NCBI GenBank assembly: GCA_913061265.1
Contig: CAJXVS010000002.1
Span: 124,001-188,000 of the forward strand
Direction: 5' to 3'
Origin: an uncultured Halobacteriovorax sp.
Lineage (GTDB): Bacteria > Bdellovibrionota > Bacteriovoracia > Bacteriovoracales > Bacteriovoracaceae
DNA: 64,000 nt
Shown: positions 1-8,561 of the stretch, piece by piece
How positions within the stretch are numbered: the first letter of the stretch is position 1
Layout of the letters: every line of letters begins with the position of its first letter
Notes under the pieces: model-generated
Told to the model about the DNA's origin: nothing
Databases searched by the model: none
Seen by the model: the letters and a program-made list of their open reading frames with translations, nothing else
Translations under genes and position numbers: made by a program

Positions 1-484
1 CTGAGAGTGCATCAAGAAATTCTTTATCGCTCAATTCATTAAGAGCAAACTCGGTCGAGTATAAGGCCCCAAGCTTTCCTTTCGTTTCATATTGAAAGCG
101 CACTTCAGAGGCAATGGCCTTGGGTGCTAGAAGAAGGTGAGAGTACTTTGAGTAGGAATTTTGCAAGGAGGACTTTGTTACACTATACCCGTGAGCGTAA
201 ATGATTCGAGATCCATCCTTAATATAAGGGGAGTTTAGTTTTAAAAAATCTTCATGAAGATGATCTGGAATTAAAAGTAAGATGGCAGATGAGCTGGGAA
301 AGTTAGCCTTTCCTAGTTCGAAACTCTTAAATCCCAAAGACGAAACGGTCTCTAATGAAGGACTATTTGCTCGCAGTCCAATAAGAACTTCGTGACCTGA
401 GTCTCTTAAATTAAGGGCCCATGCCTTGGCCTGAGATCCAAAACCGATCATGACAAGGGGCGCATTGATGATAGAATTCGTCAC
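1..484 (-). CDS. ilvC: Ketol-acid reductoisomerase-like protein, N-terminal part (runs off window)
   Basis: Reading from a GTG at 484 toward base 1 gives 161 codons with no stop. The product opens with a Rossmann-type nucleotide-binding stretch (IGFGSQAKAWALNLRDSG) and continues through segments typical of ketol-acid reductoisomerase (LLIPDDLHEDF, then YAHGYSV, then LLAPKAIASEVR). The family reduces and isomerises acetohydroxy acids with NADPH in branched-chain amino-acid synthesis. An AAGG box lies about 8 nt before the GTG. The catalytic Mg-binding acidic residues lie in the part outside the window, so activity cannot be judged. It is divergent from the aminotransferase at 552, which could serve the same kind of pathway, but that link is inference. 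Confidence 0.8.
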   Translation of the reverse strand, partial: MTNSIINAPLVMIGFGSQAKAWALNLRDSGHEVLIGLRANSPSLETVSSLGFKSFELGKANFPSSSAILLLIPDHLHEDFLKLNSPYIKDGSRIIYAHGYSVTKSSLQNSYSKYSHLLLAPKAIASEVRFQYETKGKLGALYSTEFALNELSDKEFLDALS

Positions 485-551
485 TTTCTTTACCTTTATT
501 CTTAGTCATCAAATAGCTATCATGCTGGCTTAAATGCAGCAAGGATAAGGC

Positions 552-1358
552 ATGAGTAATCAGACCCTTTTAAATGGAGTAGAGCCTTCTAAAGAAGAGC
601 TACTCTCACTTTTAAATTCTAAAGAAATTCTTAGAGGAAAGACTCCTTTTACAACCTTGCTCATCACTAAAGGAAAGATTCCTTTTTGGGATCAGCATCT
701 TGATAGGTTAAAGAAATCATTTTGTTTTCTCTATAAAGATCTAGAGTTTTCTAAACTTGAAAAAAAATTAGAGCAAGCCAAAAAGATTGGAACAAAAGAA
801 AAGTCTAAAGTTAAATCAATGCGCTTAACCATGATCAGATCTAAAGATAAAGTCGATCTCTTAACTCAAATTGAAGAACACAAAAAGAATGATCTTTCGC
901 CCTTAAAACTAAGAACTTGTTTGCATCCACAAAGAAGCAGCTCATTGCCTAAATTTTTAAAGAATGGAAACTATCTAGAGATTTCTCTAGAAGTTTTAAA
1001 AGCTACTGAACTTGATTTAGATGATTGTCTTTTTCTCGATAGAGAAGGTCATGCTGCTGAATGTTCAACAAGTAATATCTTCTTTAGAAAAGGGAGCCGC
1101 TTTTTTACACCGACTTTAGAAGGACCTGTCTTAGATGGAATCACGAGGTCTGTTGTTTTAGATATTATGAAGGGACTTGGTCAGGCCGTAGAAGAGATTA
1201 ATATTAGCAGACCAGAATGGGAAAATATGGATGAAGCCTTTATCACCAACTCATTAAAAGGGCTTGTTTCAGTTTCAGAAATAGATGGAAGAGGCTTTTC
1301 TGAAGAGTCTGATTTTCTTGCTCAGATAAAGAAAGAATATGAAGGAAGGCTCGAATGA
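552..1358 (+). CDS. Class IV PLP-dependent aminotransferase (IlvE/PabC/Dat family)
   Basis: The 268-aa protein has the fold-type IV aminotransferase signatures: an N-terminal TPFTTLLITKG strand, a candidate Schiff-base lysine in KFLKNGNYLE, the AECSTSNIFF cofactor-binding stretch, and GPVLDGITRSVV before the C-terminal region. Members are branched-chain aminotransferases, D-amino-acid aminotransferases or 4-amino-4-deoxychorismate lyases. Sequence reading alone does not separate these. The length is close to PabC. The start ATG at 552 follows AAGGATAAGG. The end overlaps the yacG start by 4 nt (ATGA), so the two are probably translationally coupled. The divergent ilvC-like gene favours an amino-acid role only weakly. 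Confidence 0.8.
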   Translation: MSNQTLLNGVEPSKEELLSLLNSKEILRGKTPFTTLLITKGKIPFWDQHLDRLKKSFCFLYKDLEFSKLEKKLEQAKKIGTKEKSKVKSMRLTMIRSKDKVDLLTQIEEHKKNDLSPLKLRTCLHPQRSSSLPKFLKNGNYLEISLEVLKATELDLDDCLFLDREGHAAECSTSNIFFRKGSRFFTPTLEGPVLDGITRSVVLDIMKGLGQAVEEINISRPEWENMDEAFITNSLKGLVSVSEIDGRGFSEESDFLAQIKKEYEGRLE

Positions 1359-1564
1359 ATAAAAAGCTCGAAGTAAAATGCCCAAACTGTGAAAAGAAGT
1401 TCAATTATTATGATGGAGAATTCAGGCCATTTTGTTCAGACCGCTGCCAAATGATTGATTTAGGCCAATGGTTCAACGAATCCTATGCTGTTCCAACCAA
1501 AGAAGCCCTTAGTGAAGAAGATATCGATGAAGTGGTTAAGAAGCTCGAATCAGACTCTGAATAA
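1355..1564 (+). CDS. yacG: YacG-type zinc protein (DNA gyrase inhibitor family)
   Basis: This 69-aa protein has the YacG zinc pattern: C9-x2-C12 followed by C27-x3-C31, then MIDLGQWFNESYAVP, a highly characteristic segment of the family. E. coli YacG binds the GyrB subunit and inhibits DNA gyrase. The acidic C-terminal tail (EEDIDEVVKKLESDSE) is also usual. It starts inside the aminotransferase stop codon (ATGA overlap). About 140 nt separate it from the next start, so it probably ends this small operon. Confidence 0.88.
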   Translation: MNKKLEVKCPNCEKKFNYYDGEFRPFCSDRCQMIDLGQWFNESYAVPTKEALSEEDIDEVVKKLESDSE

Positions 1565-1707
1565 ATCAAAGTAAAATCATCAAGAATATTAGTTGATCAT
1601 TTCTCTTTTAAGGGAAGTTAATCCTCTGCATTGACGTGCTTCCGGGCCAAACTTATAATTATATTAAGTATTTGTGCCCACTAATGACGGCAATTCAAGG
1701 ATTGAAT

Positions 1708-2673
1708 GTGAAAGAGACGATTAATTTAATTTTAACAAAATTTACAGATGAAACCTTATCTATCTCTATAGGATTGATGGGATTACTTTTTGTCATACTC
1801 ATAGCTTACTGGGTTTATTACAGAAGAAAATTTAACGATCTTAAGCACCAGATACCAGCGCAAGTTGTAAAAAATTATTTAGATTCAATCATTCAAAATT
1901 CTTCTGCTCTTAAGTCTTCTCTTTTTAGAGGAGGGGGACTTGATATTGAAGATGGTATTCCTTCAGTGATGCCAACTTCAGAATTAAGAGGAACACCTGT
2001 TCAAGTTAGTAATGCTAGTAGCGAAGAGCTTAATCAAAAGAATGCTGAGATTGCTTCTTTAAAAGTTTCTATTGGTGATAAAGATAAAACAATTACTGAA
2101 TTAGAAAAGAAATTAGGAGAAGCCTCAAGCGGTGCTCCTGCTTCTGCTCCAGATAATAGTGCTGAGATCTCATCTTTAAATGCAAAGATTGCTGAACTTG
2201 AAGCTGCTCTAGCTGCCGCAGGCAGTGGTGGCTCTGACGATGGGGATTCGAAGAAGCTCGCTGAGGTTACTCAAGAGAGAGATCAGCTTAAAGAGAAGCT
2301 TCAAGAATATGAAATCATCGAAGAAGACTTAGCTAACTTAAAAAGACTTCAGCAAGAAAATGAACAACTTAAAAAAGCTCTTGAAGCAGGTGGCGGGGCA
2401 ATGCCAGCCAGTGCTCCGGCTGAAGCAGAAGCAGAACCTGTTGCAGAAGCAGACCCTCTTCCGGTTGAAGAGCCTGAAGCAGAAGCAGACCCTCTTCCTA
2501 TTGAAGAGCCAGCTGCAGAGAATGAGCCAGACCCTCTTCCCGTTGATGAACCTGATCCACTTCCAGTAGAAGAAGCTGGAGATGCTGACGCTGAAATGGG
2601 TGTTCCCGCAAATGAAGGTGAACAAAAATCAGCTGAAGAATTATTAAGTGAATTTGAAAAGATGTTAGGCTAA
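1708..2673 (+). CDS. Membrane-anchored coiled-coil protein with acidic Pro-rich tail
   Basis: I do not recognise this protein. It shows one N-terminal membrane segment (SIGLMGLLFVILIAYWVYY), a linker with a GGGLDIEDG stretch, a predicted coiled coil (two heptad-rich segments separated by Ala/Ser/Gly linkers), an acidic Glu/Pro/Ala region with repeated DPLPVEEP-like units, and a short amphipathic C-terminus (AEELLSEFEKMLG). The frame is open from GTG 1636 and also offers ATG 1684. I prefer GTG 1708 because AAGG sits 7 nt before it and the others lack a ribosome site. It is followed 10 nt later by a secreted HEAT-like protein, probably in the same operon. A scaffold role is only a guess. Confidence 0.7.
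   Translation: MKETINLILTKFTDETLSISIGLMGLLFVILIAYWVYYRRKFNDLKHQIPAQVVKNYLDSIIQNSSALKSSLFRGGGLDIEDGIPSVMPTSELRGTPVQVSNASSEELNQKNAEIASLKVSIGDKDKTITELEKKLGEASSGAPASAPDNSAEISSLNAKIAELEAALAAAGSGGSDDGDSKKLAEVTQERDQLKEKLQEYEIIEEDLANLKRLQQENEQLKKALEAGGGAMPASAPAEAEAEPVAEADPLPVEEPEAEADPLPIEEPAAENEPDPLPVDEPDPLPVEEAGDADAEMGVPANEGEQKSAEELLSEFEKMLG
2449..2579 (+). repeat. In-frame degenerate repeat encoding DPLP(V/I)(E/D)EP units
   Basis: Within the preceding coding region the segment GCAGACCCTCTTCC recurs with a 36-nt spacing (about 2449 and 2485). A third copy follows 42 nt later and a diverged fourth comes after that. All copies are in frame and encode Asp-Pro-Leu-Pro followed by acidic residues. Such repeats can change copy number between strains without shifting the frame. 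Confidence 0.7.
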
Positions 2674-2683
2674 AGGAGCCCTT

Positions 2684-3481
2684 ATGAAAATCCTATCCCT
2701 GCTAGTAGTTTGCCTCTTCTCTATCAGTGCTTTTTCTAAAGCAAAGATTGAGAATAAATCATCTCGCACAGACTTTAACTCCGCAAAGTTAAAAGGTGTG
2801 AAAGCGATTATCCTTAGCGATTACTCAAAGGAAAATCTAACTAAAAAACAATTAGCAGAACTTAAAAAGAAGACCCTTTCTTTTGGTCCAGCAGCCGTTC
2901 CAGCGCTTATTGAGATTATGAAGAGTTCAAAGTTTCCTGATAAGAATAAATGGGTAGCTACTTTTCTCCTTGGAAAGATTGTTGGGAAGAAGTCTGCTCC
3001 TTTTATCTCTCGTTTTATTCAACATCCTAACTGGATCATGAGAATGGCGAGCTTAAAGACTTTGAATGCTTTAAAAGCATCTAATTATGATGGTCTTTAT
3101 GCCTTTGCTCTCAAAGATAAATCGATGATTGTTCGTGGCCAAGCTCTAGAGAATATTCGAGCCATGAGCCTGAATAAAATGGCACCTGCGGTGTGGGCCA
3201 TGCTTTATGATAAACAGAATTATCATGTTCCTAAAAAGAAGAAAGGAAAAATTAAGAGAACAAACTTAATCAAGAAAGTTATTCTTACTATAGGGGATTT
3301 AAAATTTAAGAAGGCTGAAACTTCTCTTTTAACGATGATTCAAAAAAAGAAGTATAAAGATATCTTTTCTGAGATGGACTATGCTCTTTCAAAGATAACA
3401 GGTAAGTTATCTCCAAAAGGTAGAGATCATATTAAGAAAGAATACTGGAAGAAATTTCGTATTAAGAATATGACAATTTAG
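2684..3481 (+). CDS. Secreted HEAT-like repeat protein
   Basis: The 265-aa product begins with a classical signal peptide (MKILSLLVVCLFSISAFSKA). The mature part is strongly basic and helical with HEAT-like repeats, for example PAAVPALIEIMKSS, then WIMRMASLKTLNAL, then SMIVRGQALENIRAM. HEAT arrays usually form protein-binding solenoids; no catalytic motif is visible. An AAAGGAG ribosome site precedes the ATG, and the gene lies 10 nt after the coiled-coil membrane protein, suggesting co-expression. Its stop overlaps the stop of the convergent lipoprotein gene by 4 nt. Function unknown. Confidence 0.7.
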   Translation: MKILSLLVVCLFSISAFSKAKIENKSSRTDFNSAKLKGVKAIILSDYSKENLTKKQLAELKKKTLSFGPAAVPALIEIMKSSKFPDKNKWVATFLLGKIVGKKSAPFISRFIQHPNWIMRMASLKTLNALKASNYDGLYAFALKDKSMIVRGQALENIRAMSLNKMAPAVWAMLYDKQNYHVPKKKKGKIKRTNLIKKVILTIGDLKFKKAETSLLTMIQKKKYKDIFSEMDYALSKITGKLSPKGRDHIKKEYWKKFRIKNMTI

Positions 3482-4005
3482 AAGGATGATTCAGCTTCTT
3501 TAGCTTTTTGTTCTTCAATGGCCTTAAGGCGGTTATCGATCTTAAGTTCTCTTTCGACTCTATAGATAATACTTTTTTCCATGATTCCATCTGAGCGGAT
3601 GATCTTCCAACCTTGAAGAAAGTCCTGCTCAACCATTTGCCTACGAAAGACTGTCACCTTACTAACTTCTCTTGTGCCTCTAAAACCTTTAACGACATTT
3701 ATAATAAGCTTGAACTTAGCGGCCTTAACAGCATCACTACTTCCAAAACTATCAGCGAAATTTAATTGAAGCGTATTATCAATCCACCTCGTCTTGATCA
3801 CACCGGATTCCTGATTTGTCACTTCTAGGTCATAGGTCTTCATAACTTGAAGGACCGCTTGCCAGGTTTGGGCATAGTCACTCTTGAAGACTTTGGTCGG
3901 GACTTCAAACTCTTCAGTCACGTACTGAAATTGCTTGTAACTCGAACAGCTAGCAAGCATCATTAGACATAGTGCAAAAATTGAAAATTTCTTTTTAGTA
4001 CTCAT
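3478..4005 (-). CDS. Lipoprotein, possibly BamC-like
   Basis: The 175-aa protein starts with a lipoprotein signal (MSTKKKFSIFALCLMMLASC, lipobox LASC), so it should be lipidated by Lgt, LspA and Lnt; an lnt gene lies nearby. The mature part (YAQTWQAVLQVMKTYDLEV, then SGVIKTRW, then a VTVFRRQ strand and a final charged helix) recalls the helix-grip folds of BamC/NlpB-like accessory factors of outer-membrane assembly. It is about half the length of E. coli BamC, so this is a tentative likeness. It is convergent with the HEAT-like gene and divergent from kdsD. Confidence 0.6.
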   Translation of the reverse strand: MSTKKKFSIFALCLMMLASCSSYKQFQYVTEEFEVPTKVFKSDYAQTWQAVLQVMKTYDLEVTNQESGVIKTRWIDNTLQLNFADSFGSSDAVKAAKFKLIINVVKGFRGTREVSKVTVFRRQMVEQDFLQGWKIIRSDGIMEKSIIYRVERELKIDNRLKAIEEQKAKEAESSF

Positions 4006-4059
4006 TGTGATAATTTTAACACTGCAACCCGATACTACGCCATAACTTTTGGAGATTAG

Positions 4060-5040
4060 GTGGAATTTCTTGAAACAATGAAGAATGTTTTGATACTTGA
4101 GGCAAAGGCTCTTGAACTAGCTTCAAGCAGGTTAAGCTCCTCTGATACCGATTCTCTAACTGGTTTGTTCGATCAGATAAGAAGAGATAGAGGGGTCCTT
4201 TATTTTTGTGGAGTTGGAAAATCTGGCCATGTCTCTCAAAAGCTCGCCTCAACCTTTAGTTCTCTTGGTCTAAGCAGTTTCTTTTTGCATCCTACTGAGG
4301 CCATGCATGGGGACCTTGGGCGATTGACTGAAAATGATGCCATCGTCTTTGTTTCGAAGTCTGGAACAACTGAAGAGATCATTAAGATTCAACCCTTTCT
4401 TCCCATGAAAAAAGAAAACTGTTTTGGACTCTTAGGTGTAGTAGATTCACCAATTGGTGAGAAGTGCGCCCATGTTTTTGATTGCTCTGTAGAAAAGGAA
4501 GCCTGCGTTAATAATCAAGCTCCAACCACTAGTTCAACCTTGGCCATGGCCATGGGAGACGCTATGGCCGTGGTTTTTGAAAAGTATATTGGGCTTTCTA
4601 AAGAGGGTTTTGCTCAGTTTCATCCTGGAGGAATACTTGGCAAAAGTATGCGCCTCAAGGTTTCAGATGTTATGGTCAAAAAAGAAAGCTGCGCTACTGG
4701 AACTAAAGATCAACCACTAAAAGATATCCTTATTGAAATGACAAGACTTCCAGTTGGTGGCTGCGCCATCCTCGAAGATGATAAACTTGCCGGGATTATT
4801 GTTGAAGGTGACGTAAGAAGAACTTTAACAAAAGATAATATGGGTCTTGAGACAAAGGCCATTGATATCATGGCCAAAAAACCAGTTGTGATCCTAGGTT
4901 CTGCTTTAGCTTCAGAAGCTTTTTCATTGATGGAAAGTAATAAACCCAACCCATTAAATGTTCTTCCTGTGGTCTCTAAAGAGGGAGCTTTCTTAGGCTT
5001 TCTTCAATTGCATGATCTTTTTAAGGAAGGCTTTTTCTAG
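4060..5040 (+). CDS. kdsD: Arabinose-5-phosphate isomerase (SIS domain plus two CBS domains)
   Basis: The 326-aa protein matches the KpsF/GutQ/KdsD family in length and order. A SIS sugar-isomerase domain (GVGKSGHVSQKLAST, SKSGTTEEII, and FHPGGILGK at its end) is followed by two CBS domains (from about residue 210, with VSDVMV and IDIMAKKP). KdsD converts D-ribulose 5-phosphate to D-arabinose 5-phosphate, the first step of Kdo synthesis for lipopolysaccharide. The start is GTG 4060 because GGAG lies 5 nt upstream. The last 20 nt overlap the convergent lnt gene. Confidence 0.88.
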   Translation: MEFLETMKNVLILEAKALELASSRLSSSDTDSLTGLFDQIRRDRGVLYFCGVGKSGHVSQKLASTFSSLGLSSFFLHPTEAMHGDLGRLTENDAIVFVSKSGTTEEIIKIQPFLPMKKENCFGLLGVVDSPIGEKCAHVFDCSVEKEACVNNQAPTTSSTLAMAMGDAMAVVFEKYIGLSKEGFAQFHPGGILGKSMRLKVSDVMVKKESCATGTKDQPLKDILIEMTRLPVGGCAILEDDKLAGIIVEGDVRRTLTKDNMGLETKAIDIMAKKPVVILGSALASEAFSLMESNKPNPLNVLPVVSKEGAFLGFLQLHDLFKEGFF

Positions 5041-6661
5041 AGTTTATCTTCGAAAGAGAAAAGCTAATAGCGGTTAGGATCAACCATAAAAATAATGTAA
5101 TTAAGAACCCATATGTTTGAAAGGGTGTCGCTTTACGTTTAGTAGTCTGCAATTCAAGATCAAGTACCTCTTTAACACCAATCTTTGTGCGCTTACTTTC
5201 AGATCCATCAGGATAGAGAACTGAAGTGATACCAGTATTTGTCATCCTAACTATAGGGATATTAAATTCTAGGGCCCTCCAATGGGCGAGGTATAGATGT
5301 TGATAGGGCTCATTCGTGTCCCCGTACCAAGAGTCATTGGTTAGGTTAACGATAAACTCTGGTTGAACCTTCTGGGCATTGAGATAATCACTAGTAAACC
5401 AAGAGAAGAGAATCTCGTAACAAATATGAGCAATAAAAGGAGTGTTATTCTTAGTTCTAAAGAGAGTGTATTTTTCTCCTTCAGCGAAATAAGAAACATT
5501 CGTAACGAGCTTGCTGAGAAATTCATTGAAGGGACCAAAGGGTAGTCCTTCTCCAAAGGGTATAAGCTTCATCTTGTGGTAAACATTCTTTAAGTTTTTG
5601 AAGGTATCAAAATGAAAGACTGTATTGAACTCACCTTGAAAGTTTCTTCTCGCTGCCTTTGTGTTTCGGTCATAACCGCCAATAAAAAGTTCGGCATCCA
5701 TTTTATCAATGATCTTTTTAAACAGAGCAGGAGTTGAACTTGGATAGGACTTTAAAAGCTCAGAAGTTAAGAGGTTAGGATAGGCAGTCTCTGGCCAAAC
5801 AATTAGATCGAGGGGCTTCTTTGTTTCCCTAGTACTTAGGTCTTCGTAAGTTTGATAAACCTCTTGCATAAAGGAGAGTGAGCCTCCTTCAGATTGAATC
5901 TTCATAAAATTACCAATATTGGCCTGAACCAGACGAATATTGGTTTGAGTTACTTCACCAACTCCTAACTTCTTAAGAGGAAAACTAATATTAACGATTA
6001 GAAATAAAGTGAAGGTAATGAAGGCAAGCTTATCTAAGCTTTTATTTTTAATCCAATCAACAAGAGCTAGGACTACCCAAAAGCTAAGAAAGGAAAAGAC
6101 TGGTGTACCGACAATAGGAGCTAGTCCTATATAAGGAGCTATAGTTAACCAAGGTTGACCTAGGTGACCTGGGAATTGTTGAGGAGTGTAGTACTCAAAA
6201 GCAGTGATGATAAAGGCGTAGAAGAGGTTTCTTCCTGAGCGGCTTTTAAAGACTTGTATGCTCTTTAATTTAAACTTCGAAACTAAGTTCTTTGCCAGAA
6301 TAAAGAGGAGAAAATGAGGAGCTATGATCAATGAAAAGAGTAGGCCTAAGACTTGATTAAATGGAAAAGGAATTTGACCAAACTCTTTAAGAGTATGAGG
6401 AATCCAGTAATAACCAGCAATGCAATAACCTAGGGAGAAAAAGAGTAGGGCAAGTAACTCTGTCTTAAGGCTTGATCCACTCTCATTCTTCTCTCCATTA
6501 TGGGGAAAGTGTAGAGCTAAAAAGAAAAGAGCCATCCCAAGCATTGGAGTGATAACCAATCCCTTGAACTCACCCATAGGAAAACCTGTAGGGAATAAGA
6601 GTCCACCTAGAAATGGCAGAAGGAAAGTAATCACTCTTGGATTGTTAAATAATGAATTCAC
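5021..6661 (-). CDS. lnt: Apolipoprotein N-acyltransferase
   Basis: The 546-aa inner-membrane enzyme has several N-terminal transmembrane segments and then a nitrilase-fold periplasmic domain. The catalytic triad is visible: Glu291 in VWPETAYP, Lys365 in KMKLIPFGE and Cys414 in HICYE. VNLTNDSWYG and the C-terminal membrane segment also match Lnt. It adds the third acyl chain to the N-terminal cysteine of lipoproteins, which fits the many lipobox proteins in this window. The start lies very close to the divergent zinc-ribbon gene, and the 3' end overlaps kdsD by 20 nt. Confidence 0.92.
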   Translation of the reverse strand: MNSLFNNPRVITFLLPFLGGLLFPTGFPMGEFKGLVITPMLGMALFFLALHFPHNGEKNESGSSLKTELLALLFFSLGYCIAGYYWIPHTLKEFGQIPFPFNQVLGLLFSLIIAPHFLLFILAKNLVSKFKLKSIQVFKSRSGRNLFYAFIITAFEYYTPQQFPGHLGQPWLTIAPYIGLAPIVGTPVFSFLSFWVVLALVDWIKNKSLDKLAFITFTLFLIVNISFPLKKLGVGEVTQTNIRLVQANIGNFMKIQSEGGSLSFMQEVYQTYEDLSTRETKKPLDLIVWPETAYPNLLTSELLKSYPSSTPALFKKIIDKMDAELFIGGYDRNTKAARRNFQGEFNTVFHFDTFKNLKNVYHKMKLIPFGEGLPFGPFNEFLSKLVTNVSYFAEGEKYTLFRTKNNTPFIAHICYEILFSWFTSDYLNAQKVQPEFIVNLTNDSWYGDTNEPYQHLYLAHWRALEFNIPIVRMTNTGITSVLYPDGSESKRTKIGVKEVLDLELQTTKRKATPFQTYGFLITLFLWLILTAISFSLSKINSRKSLP

Positions 6662-6690
6662 CTTTTTATCTTAACTTTCCTATTAAACCA

Positions 6691-6720
6691 TTGCCAATAA
6701 ATTGCTTAGGCAGATACACT
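6691..6720 (+). promoter_or_regulatory. Candidate sigma-70 promoter giving a leaderless transcript
   Basis: TTGCCA at 6691-6696 and TACACT at 6715-6720 are separated by 18 nt. A start site about 7 nt downstream would fall on the ATG at 6727, which has no ribosome-binding site. The promoter lies within and just upstream of the lnt start on the other strand. Confidence 0.4.
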
Positions 6721-6726
6721 TTATTA

Positions 6727-7359
6727 ATGGAAGAAAAGCTAAGCACCCCCCTTTTAGATGGTCATGACTATAAGCCAGTCAAAACCTGCCCAAAATGTAA
6801 GAGCGTCTTCGTCACTGATTCTGAATGTGAAGGATGTGGGTTTCAACTATCCTATACTCCTCTGGGTGAAGCTTTTGGTGAAAAGAGTCTATACGGGCTA
6901 AAGGATGATTATTGGATGTTCAGAAGTAGGCTTGTTAAGCAATGGCCTTCTTTAGAGAGAAAAAACTCCACTGACGCCATTAAGTATAAACGTGACCTTC
7001 TTCATCGCTATGAACTTCTTCTTAATTTTCTTTTAGGTGAATCTGATGAGGATAGAAGCTTCTATTGGATAGAGTTTAAAGATCTTTGTATTGAGCTTTG
7101 TGATTACTCGTTAAAACCAAGTGAACTCTCTCAAATGCTAAATGATCATTCCTTTCATGGATACGCCCCTTTAATTCACGACTTTCTGGAAGAGTTAGAT
7201 CATAGAAAACTAACGACCTCTACACTTTGGGAGAGATTTGTAGGTTATAAAGTTTTGGGGATCTTAAGGATTAAGTTCTTGATTCTCTCTGGGATTGCTC
7301 TTGCTGCCATCTCGACAGCAAGTATTCTTGTGTATCAGTATTTCTTACTCTTTACTTAG
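6727..7359 (+). CDS. Zinc-ribbon protein with C-terminal membrane anchor, unknown function
   Basis: I do not recognise this family. From ATG 6727 the protein has an N-terminal zinc ribbon (C21-x2-C24 and C34-x2-C37), an all-helical middle rich in aromatic and charged residues, and one hydrophobic segment close to the C-terminus (ILSGIALAAISTASILVYQYF). This suggests a cytoplasmic domain tethered to the inner membrane. The open frame continues upstream to an ATG at 6652, but that start would overlap the divergent lnt start. I prefer 6727, which may be translated from a leaderless mRNA. The stop overlaps the convergent protease stop by 4 nt. Confidence 0.65.
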   Translation: MEEKLSTPLLDGHDYKPVKTCPKCKSVFVTDSECEGCGFQLSYTPLGEAFGEKSLYGLKDDYWMFRSRLVKQWPSLERKNSTDAIKYKRDLLHRYELLLNFLLGESDEDRSFYWIEFKDLCIELCDYSLKPSELSQMLNDHSFHGYAPLIHDFLEELDHRKLTTSTLWERFVGYKVLGILRIKFLILSGIALAAISTASILVYQYFLLFT

Positions 7360-8561
7360 TTAGCTTTAAGGTAAGTTATCTTTCCTGTCTTTGGTTTTGT
7401 ATCAGAAGCCACTTTCTTATTAGCAAGTTCTCTCTTAAGAGATTTTGCTTTGATATATCTTTCAGCTAGATTGATGGCCTTACCAGCATTCAACCTTCCT
7501 CCTGAAGAACATCTTGAGAGAAGAGTTATTTCTTTTTTAGCAGATGACTTAATGATTTCTTTTAATTCAGCAGCCGTTAAGTTTGGATGCTTCGACTTAA
7601 GAAGAGCAGCAACACCACTAACAAAGGCCGTTGCTTGACTAGTTCCTGTTAGGTAACCAGATCTTCCATTAGGAAGGGCTGAGCGGATTCTATAACCAGG
7701 AGCCGTAATATCAACGCTTTCTTTTCCATAGTTAGATGAACTTAAAAGCCTAAGAGCTTGGTCATGAGCTGTTACAGTAATAATATTCTTTAGACCGTAA
7801 CTTGCTGGGTAATAAGCATTGTTCTTAATATCGATATTGCTCTCTTCGTTTCCTGCGGCTGCTACTACTAAGATGCCTTTCTTTTCAGCTAGCTTTAGAA
7901 TACGAAGTTCTTCAAGCGCTGGCTCTGGTCCACCTCCAGAATAGTTGATTATATCAACATTCTGATCAACGGCGTAACGAAGCGCTTTGATAGTTGAATT
8001 GAGATTATCCTGACCTGATGCCTGAGGATTATAATACTTTAAAGTAAGGATCTTAACTTCTGGATTTACTGATCTTACGATTCCTGAAACATGAGTTCCA
8101 TGTCCATGACTATCGCTTGGTCTATAAAGGTTAAGCTTATTTTTAGAAAAGTCTAGGCCGTAATTAGTCTGGCTAGAGTTACCTTGAGTAACATGAAGAT
8201 TGCTTTTAAGAAAAGGATGTCCTGGGTCGATTCCTGTATCAATAACAGCTACAACGATATCTTTTTTCTTTTCAAACTTTCTCCAAGCATCAAGAAGGTT
8301 GATTGATGATTTCTTATTTTCTGGATCCACACCCCAACTTACATAACGAGAGTGAAGCTCTTTTAGATTAAAGTAACTTTTTTCAGATGGCTTTAGGGAA
8401 GTCTTTTTGGCCGGCTTGGTAACCTTTTTAAGTAGGCTAGCTGGAAGAGAAGTTTTTCTCGATCCTTTGGCCATGGCTACAGAAGTGGATAAAGACGAGA
8501 CTACAAGGACCGAGGCCAATAGTGATGTCGTGCTAAAAATTCTACGGATGTCACATTTCAT
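7356..8561 (-). CDS. Subtilisin-like serine protease (S8), exported
   Basis: The 401-aa precursor has an N-terminal export signal (hydrophobic LLASVLVVSSLSTSVAMA) and then an S8 catalytic domain with all expected residues: Asp108 in VIDTGIDPG, His154 in HGHGTHVSG, oxyanion Asn238 in AAAGNEE and Ser308 in GTSQATAFVSG. The roughly 60-residue stretch between signal and catalytic domain is basic and short for a propeptide. Secreted subtilases degrade proteins outside the cytoplasm; in a predator one could act on prey, but nothing in the sequence proves this. It stands alone, and its stop overlaps the convergent gene by 4 nt. Confidence 0.88.
   Translation of the reverse strand: MKCDIRRIFSTTSLLASVLVVSSLSTSVAMAKGSRKTSLPASLLKKVTKPAKKTSLKPSEKSYFNLKELHSRYVSWGVDPENKKSSINLLDAWRKFEKKKDIVVAVIDTGIDPGHPFLKSNLHVTQGNSSQTNYGLDFSKNKLNLYRPSDSHGHGTHVSGIVRSVNPEVKILTLKYYNPQASGQDNLNSTIKALRYAVDQNVDIINYSGGGPEPALEELRILKLAEKKGILVVAAAGNEESNIDIKNNAYYPASYGLKNIITVTAHDQALRLLSSSNYGKESVDITAPGYRIRSALPNGRSGYLTGTSQATAFVSGVAALLKSKHPNLTAAELKEIIKSSAKKEITLLSRCSSGGRLNAGKAINLAERYIKAKSLKRELANKKVASDTKPKTGKITYLKAN

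Noticed and set aside
2338-2625. Antisense open frame under the DPLP repeat region
   Set aside because: It is a by-product of the repeated GAAGAG/CTCTTC codons of the sense gene. The product is a cysteine- and phenylalanine-rich repeat with no ribosome site.
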